A stretch of 10,188 nt of DNA from Ramlibacter sp. (lineage in GTDB: Bacteria; Pseudomonadota; Gammaproteobacteria; Burkholderiales; Burkholderiaceae_C), in contig JAJAZH010000469.1 of the NCBI GenBank assembly GCA_026785815.1, positions 1 through 10,188 on the forward strand, given 5' to 3'. Positions 6,895 through 10,188 of the stretch are shown here, one piece after another (within the stretch, counting starts at the first letter, position 1; each line of letters starts with the position of its first letter). The notes under the pieces were generated by a model. It did no database searches, had not been told where the DNA came from, and saw nothing but the letters and a program-made list of their open reading frames with translations. The position numbers and the translations under genes were made by a program.

Positions 6895-6956
6895 AACGGC
6901 CGTCGGTCGCATTGGGGAAACTACTAGAGTGCGGGCGACCGCGAGACCGGGCGGTT

Positions 6957-6972
6957 TGCGCGATCTCGCGCA
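6957..6972. promoter_or_regulatory. Palindrome in the tctC-hslR divergent intergenic region
   Basis: TGCGCGATCTCGCGCA has perfect 7-base arms around a 2-base centre. It lies in the 186-base gap between divergent tctC and hslR, 51 bases before the hslR start and 121 bases before that of tctC. A competing repeat, CGCGAGA (6940-6946) with TCTCGCG (6964-6970), overlaps it. It could be an operator for either gene or an activator site for tctC. Its sequence does not resemble the palindrome at 2263-2275. Apart from this site and the sigma-54-like site, I see nothing definite in the gap. Confidence 0.4.
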
Positions 6973-7022
6973 TCCCTGTCTCGACGCAAAAGTACCCGCC
7001 TTTGGCCGACAATGGACCCTGA

Positions 7023-7433
7023 ATGGACAAACTGCGTGTCGACAAGTGGCTCTGGGCCGCCCGCTTCTACAAAACCCGCACCCTCGCGACCGAGGAGATC
7101 GCGCGGGGCCGGGTGCTGGTGAACGACGCCGAAGTCAAGCCGGCGCGTGAAGTGAAAGTCGGCGACCTGGTCACCCTGCGCCAAGGCGTGGTGACGCGGA
7201 CGGTGACCGTGAAGGGCCTGTCGTCCAGCCGGGGGCCGGCTCCCGTGGCGCAGTTGCTCTACCAAGAGACCGCCGACAGCGCCAGGCTGCGCCAGCAGTC
7301 CGCCGAACAAAGGCGGCTGGCGCCCGAGCCGGCGCGATCGATCGAGCACGGGCGGCCGACCAAGCGCGGCCGGCGCGAACTGGACGATGCCCAGCGCTGG
7401 GGCGACCGCTGGAGCGCGTCGATCGACGAATAG
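7023..7433 (+). CDS. hslR: S4-domain RNA-binding protein, heat shock protein 15 (Hsp15)
   Basis: Small cytoplasmic RNA-binding protein (136 aa; E. coli Hsp15 is 133). In E. coli Hsp15 binds free 50S subunits that still carry a nascent chain-tRNA after abortive dissociation, and helps recycle them. The S4 domain occupies about residues 3-62, with the typical opening RVDKWLWAARFYKTRTLA and the turn RGRVLVNDAEVKPAREVKVGD. The C-terminal tail is rich in Arg, Gln and Glu and contains RPTKRGRRELD, as in Hsp15. The ATG at 7023 lacks a clear ribosome site. An ATG at 7012 is out of frame, so 7023 is the best start. It is unrelated in function to the transporters on either side and is divergent from tctC. 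It could read through into the TAXI gene, 108 bases downstream, because no T-tailed terminator is seen between them. Confidence 0.93.
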   Translation: MDKLRVDKWLWAARFYKTRTLATEEIARGRVLVNDAEVKPAREVKVGDLVTLRQGVVTRTVTVKGLSSSRGPAPVAQLLYQETADSARLRQQSAEQRRLAPEPARSIEHGRPTKRGRRELDDAQRWGDRWSASIDE

Positions 7434-7463
7434 GGCGACGTCGTGCCCCGGGCTTTCACTATG

Positions 7464-7481
7464 CGCAGCGCTGCGTGCAGC
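7464..7481. repeat. Overlapping palindromes between hslR and the TAXI gene
   Basis: CGCAGCGCTGCG (7464-7475) is a perfect 12-base palindrome, and GCTGC-GT-GCAGC (7470-7481) is an overlapping hairpin. Together they allow alternative stems in the 108-base gap after hslR. There is no T-run, so this is not a normal terminator. It may be an operator or an RNA structure in the TAXI leader. The family is not recognised. Confidence 0.3.
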
Positions 7482-7531
7482 GTGCTCTACTTCGTGCTCC
7501 CGTCGCCGGTCCCGCGCACGGTCAAACGTTC

Positions 7532-7536
7532 AGGAG
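7532..7536 (+). promoter_or_regulatory. Ribosome binding site fixing the TAXI protein start
   Basis: AGGAG with 5 bases (CCACC) before the ATG at 7542. This selects the internal ATG over an in-frame GTG at 7443, whose extra 33 residues would sit in front of an otherwise perfect signal peptide. Confidence 0.75.
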
Positions 7537-7541
7537 CCACC

Positions 7542-8495
7542 ATGAAGTTCAGAATCTGGGCCGCCGCCCTCACCGCTTCCCTCGCCTTCGCCGGCGCCGC
7601 CCAGGCGCAGCAGTTCTTCCGCATCGGCACCGGCGGCACTGCCGGCACGTACTACCCGGTGGGCGGCATGATCGCCAACGCGGTGTCGCAGCCGGGCAAG
7701 ATCATCGCCACGGCGCAGGCCAGCAACGGCTCGCTCGCCAACGTGACCGCCGTCGGCGGAGGCTCGCTGGAAGCCGGCATGACGCAGTCCGACGTCGCCA
7801 CCTGGGCCTACACCGGCACCGGCGCCTTCGAAGGCAAACCGAAGATCGGCGACTTGCGCATGATCGCCAACCTTTACCCGGAAAGCATTCACCTGGTGGT
7901 GAAGAAGGGTTCGGGGATTCGCAGCGTCGCTGACCTGAAGGGCAAGCGCGTCGCGCTGGACGAGCCGGGCTCGGGCACGCTGATCAACGCCCGCATGGTG
8001 CTGGCCGCCTATGGCGTCAAGGAAACCGACATCAAGCCGGAATACATCAAACCGAACCAGGCCGGTGACAAGCTCAAGGACGGCGCGCTCGACGCCTTCT
8101 TCTTCGTCGGTGGTGCCCCGGCCGGCGCGATCGCCGAACTGGCCTCTGGCGGCGCCGGCATCGAGCTGGTTGCGCTGACCGGTTCTTCCGCCGACGGCCT
8201 GCGCATGGCCAATCCGTATTTCGCGGTGGACACCATCGCCGCCGGCACCTACAAGGACCTGCCGGCGGTGCAGACGCTGGCCGTCGGCGCCCAGCTCGTG
8301 ACCAGCGCCAAGGTGGATGCGAACACGGTGTACGAAATCACCAAGGCGATGTACAGCGACTCGACGCAGAAGACGCTCGCCGCCGGCCATGCCAAGGGCA
8401 AGTTCATCAACCGCGAGAACGCAGTCAAGGGCGTCGGCATTCCTTTCCACCCGGGCGCCGAAAAGTTCTACCGCGAAGTCGGCCTGATCAAGTAA
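7542..8495 (+). CDS. TAXI-family TRAP transporter solute-binding protein
   Basis: Periplasmic binding protein (317 aa) of a TRAP transporter of the TAXI type, which passes its ligand to the fused membrane protein encoded next. Residues 1-22 form a signal peptide (MKFRIWAAALTASLAFAGAAQA, cleavage before QQFF). The mature protein opens with FRIGTGGTAGTYYPVGG, the family signature. It continues with a NGSLANV segment, the GSGTLINARMVL ligand-loop region and LDAFFFVGGAPAGAI, all characteristic of TAXI/NMT1-like proteins. The length is normal. An in-frame upstream GTG at 7443 is unlikely to be the start because signal peptide and AGGAG both point to 7542. Two hairpins follow the stop, before the permease gene 64 bases downstream. 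TAXI ligands are poorly known (glutamate or other dicarboxylates have been reported for some), so the substrate is left open. Confidence 0.94.
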   Translation: MKFRIWAAALTASLAFAGAAQAQQFFRIGTGGTAGTYYPVGGMIANAVSQPGKIIATAQASNGSLANVTAVGGGSLEAGMTQSDVATWAYTGTGAFEGKPKIGDLRMIANLYPESIHLVVKKGSGIRSVADLKGKRVALDEPGSGTLINARMVLAAYGVKETDIKPEYIKPNQAGDKLKDGALDAFFFVGGAPAGAIAELASGGAGIELVALTGSSADGLRMANPYFAVDTIAAGTYKDLPAVQTLAVGAQLVTSAKVDANTVYEITKAMYSDSTQKTLAAGHAKGKFINRENAVKGVGIPFHPGAEKFYREVGLIK

Positions 8496-8539
8496 GCACG
8501 CAGACCGTGCGAGACAGGGAGGCGAGGCCTCCCTTTTTT
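8496..8539 (+). terminator. Tandem hairpins with T-run between TAXI and TRAP permease genes
   Basis: Immediately after the TAA, GCACG-CAGAC-CGTGC (8496-8510) forms a 5-base-pair stem. It is followed by GGGAGGC-GAG-GCCTCCC (8517-8533), a perfect 7-base-pair stem, and TTTTTT (8534-8539). The second hairpin is a textbook intrinsic terminator on the plus strand, yet it sits inside an apparent two-gene operon, 20 bases before the permease ATG. The likely role is attenuation: most transcripts stop after the binding protein, with read-through for the permease. Confidence 0.85.
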
Positions 8540-8559
8540 ATGCGCCGCCAAGGAAAGCC

Positions 8560-10188
8560 ATGACCGAGATCCTGACCCCGCTCGACGACAGGAAGCTGCA
8601 GGAACTGGAGGAGAAGTTCGACCCCGAGATGCGGTTCCGCCCGGTGGTGCCGCCGGCGCTGCAGATCGTCAAGTGGCTGCTGATCGCGCTGTCCTGCTTC
8701 CATTACTACACCGCCGGATTCGGCCTGCTGCGCGAGACCACGCACCGCGGCGTGCACATGGCTTTCGTGCTGGGCCTGATCTTCCTGGTGTTCGCCGCCA
8801 GCAAGAAGTCGCTGGCCCAGCCTGCGCGCAGCAGCTGGCTCGCGCCGGGCGGCGTGCCGCTGGTGGACTGGCTGCTGGGGCTGACCTGCGCGGCCAGCGT
8901 CCTGTACATCCCGTGGGTCTTCAACGACCTGGCCTTCCGCATCGGCAACCCCGACCTCTCCGACGTGGTGATGGGATCGATCCTGTTCATCACGCTGCTG
9001 GAAGCGACGCGCCGTTCGATGGGCTGGCCGCTGCCGGCGATCGCGCTCGGCTTCACCGTCTATGCGCTGGCCGGCCCTTACTTCCCCGGCCTTCTCAAGC
9101 ATGCCGGCGCGAACTGGAGCCAGATGATCAACCACCAGTACCTCACCAGCCAGGGCATCTACGGCGTGGCGGTGGGCGTGGTGGCGACCTATGTCTTCCA
9201 CTTCGTGCTGTTCGGCGTGATGGCGACGCGGATCGGCCTGGGACAACTGTTCCTGGACCTGGCGGCGACCGTGGCGGGTCGCTTTGCCGGCGGCCCGGCC
9301 AAGGTCAGCGTGTTCGGCTCGGCGATGTTCGGCATGCTGAGCGGCTCGTCGGTGGCCAACGCGGTGACGGTCGGATCGCTGACCATTCCCGCGATGATCC
9401 GCGTCGGCTACCGGCGCGAATTCGCTGCTGCGGTGGAGGCCGCATCGTCGACTGGCGGCCAGATCACGCCGCCCGTGCTGGGTGCGGCTGCTTTCCTGAT
9501 GGTCGAATTCCTGAACGTCAGCTACCAGACGATCATCGCGGCCGCCATCGTTCCGGCCTTCATGCACTTTTTCGGAGTCTTCATGCAGGTGCACTTCGAG
9601 GCCAAGCGCTTCGGGCTGCGCGGACTGACGCCAGAAGAGATGCCGCGGCTGAAGGAATCGCTCAAGCAGCGCTGGCCGACGCTGATCCCGCTGGTGCTGC
9701 TGATCGCCATCCTGGTCTCCGGCCGCACGCCTTATCTCGCGGCCTTCACGGCCATCACCTCCTGCGCCATCGTCGGCCTCACCACCATGGTCAGTGGCAA
9801 CGGCGTCAAGAACTGGGCGCTCTTCATCGCGCTGCACCTGCTGCTCGGCGTCATTGCATTCGCCGACCTCGGGCAGCAGAGCGAATGGATCAAGCTCGGC
9901 CTGTTCAGCGTCGGCGTCGTCGTGGCGTTGGCGGCATGGAAGCTGGGTGGGGTGACCGGCCGCATCCGGCACGGCGTACTGGTCGAAGCGTTCGAGACCG
10001 GCGCCAAGTACGCGCTGGCAGTCGGCGCGGCGGCCGCGACTGTCGGCATCGTGATCGGGGTCGTGACGCTGACCGGTGTCGGCTTCAAGATCAGCTTCAT
10101 CATCACCAGCTGGGCGACGGTCATCGCCGGCGGACTGGCGACGGTGATTCCGGCGGATTTCATCTCCACCACCAGCCTGACACTGTTC
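8560..10188 (+). CDS. TRAP transporter permease, fused DctQ-DctM (4TM/12TM) type, partial
   Basis: Inner-membrane protein of the TAXI-TRAP importer, in which the small (DctQ) and large (DctM) subunits are fused; it drives ion-coupled uptake of ligand delivered by the TAXI protein upstream. The frame is open from ATG 8560 to the window end (543 codons) with no stop. Fused permeases are usually over 600 aa, so the C-terminal part lies outside. About 30 charged cytoplasmic residues precede the first hydrophobic helices (about 32-55, 66-80, 101-120 and 137-149). The DctM signature follows: GSAMFGMLSGSSVANAVTVG (253-272), then RREFAAAVEAASSTGGQITPP (285-305) and LGAAAFLMVEF. Many further helices run to the end. 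The start is supported by AAGGA (8550-8554) with 5 bases of spacing. Translation probably depends on read-through of the hairpins at 8496-8539. Confidence 0.93.
   Translation, partial: MTEILTPLDDRKLQELEEKFDPEMRFRPVVPPALQIVKWLLIALSCFHYYTAGFGLLRETTHRGVHMAFVLGLIFLVFAASKKSLAQPARSSWLAPGGVPLVDWLLGLTCAASVLYIPWVFNDLAFRIGNPDLSDVVMGSILFITLLEATRRSMGWPLPAIALGFTVYALAGPYFPGLLKHAGANWSQMINHQYLTSQGIYGVAVGVVATYVFHFVLFGVMATRIGLGQLFLDLAATVAGRFAGGPAKVSVFGSAMFGMLSGSSVANAVTVGSLTIPAMIRVGYRREFAAAVEAASSTGGQITPPVLGAAAFLMVEFLNVSYQTIIAAAIVPAFMHFFGVFMQVHFEAKRFGLRGLTPEEMPRLKESLKQRWPTLIPLVLLIAILVSGRTPYLAAFTAITSCAIVGLTTMVSGNGVKNWALFIALHLLLGVIAFADLGQQSEWIKLGLFSVGVVVALAAWKLGGVTGRIRHGVLVEAFETGAKYALAVGAAAATVGIVIGVVTLTGVGFKISFIITSWATVIAGGLATVIPADFISTTSLTLF

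Noticed and set aside
7450..7465. GG-N10-GC pair resembling a sigma-54 promoter upstream of the TAXI gene
   Set aside because: Only the GG/GC spacing and a TGC match; the -24 block (GGGCTTT) is far from TGGCACG, so chance is the better explanation in this GC-rich DNA.
7443..7541. In-frame GTG start giving a 350-residue TAXI protein
   Set aside because: The extra 33 residues precede a complete signal peptide, and the AGGAG at 7532-7536 serves the ATG at 7542.
8488..9972. Minus-strand open frame (494 codons) opposite the TRAP permease
   Set aside because: His/Gln/Arg/Asp-rich shadow of the permease gene, without motifs or a credible ribosome site.
1..10188. Mobile elements, CRISPR arrays, tRNA or rRNA genes, toxin-antitoxin or phage-defence genes
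   Set aside because: I looked on both strands and saw no transposase motifs, regularly spaced repeats, tRNA-like cloverleafs or defence-type domains; almost all of the space is taken by transporter and regulator genes.

Overview
The window is GC-rich (roughly two-thirds G+C by eye) and densely coding. Its gene content is typical of a soil or freshwater betaproteobacterium, most likely Burkholderiales (Comamonadaceae-like). That placement is an inference from TctC/Bug-family and TAXI-TRAP transporters, the codon bias and the hslR type; no rRNA or other marker gene is present to confirm it. The first ~140 bases are homopolymer runs that look like a poor contig end rather than real genomic sequence.

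Layout. On the minus strand, reading from right to left: tctC (5877-6836), tctB (5293-5805) and tctA (3771-5282) form a complete tripartite tricarboxylate transporter. They are followed after 18 bases by a PAS-domain sigma-54 enhancer-binding regulator (2283-3752). After a 156-base AT-rich control region come a LivK-type periplasmic binding protein (933-2126) and a LivG-type ABC ATPase (39-926, 3' end corrupted). On the plus strand, hslR (7023-7433) diverges from tctC. It is followed by a TAXI-family TRAP binding protein (7542-8495) and a fused DctQM-type TRAP permease (8560 to beyond the window end).

How it fits together. Three unrelated uptake systems for small organic acids or amino acids (TTT, ABC/HAAT, TRAP-TAXI) lie side by side, each with its own secreted binding protein. 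The best regulatory signal is upstream of the liv-type operon. It consists of a near-consensus -24/-12 sigma-54 promoter, a perfect match to the IHF consensus just upstream, and a palindrome about 95 bases upstream of the predicted start. The gene for a sigma-54 activator with an intact GAFTGA loop lies immediately upstream. This predicts that the activator controls the ABC operon, and possibly tctCBA, which has a weaker sigma-54-like site. Two GC-rich hairpins, each directly after a binding-protein gene and before its membrane-component genes, look like attenuators or mRNA-stabilising elements that favour binding-protein expression.

All genes belong to known families, and I found no clearly new class of system. 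The most interesting points are the sigma-54 control region, the regulator's position between two transporter operons, and the repeated post-binding-protein hairpins. Intergenic gaps are all below 300 bases (largest 186, at 6837-7022).
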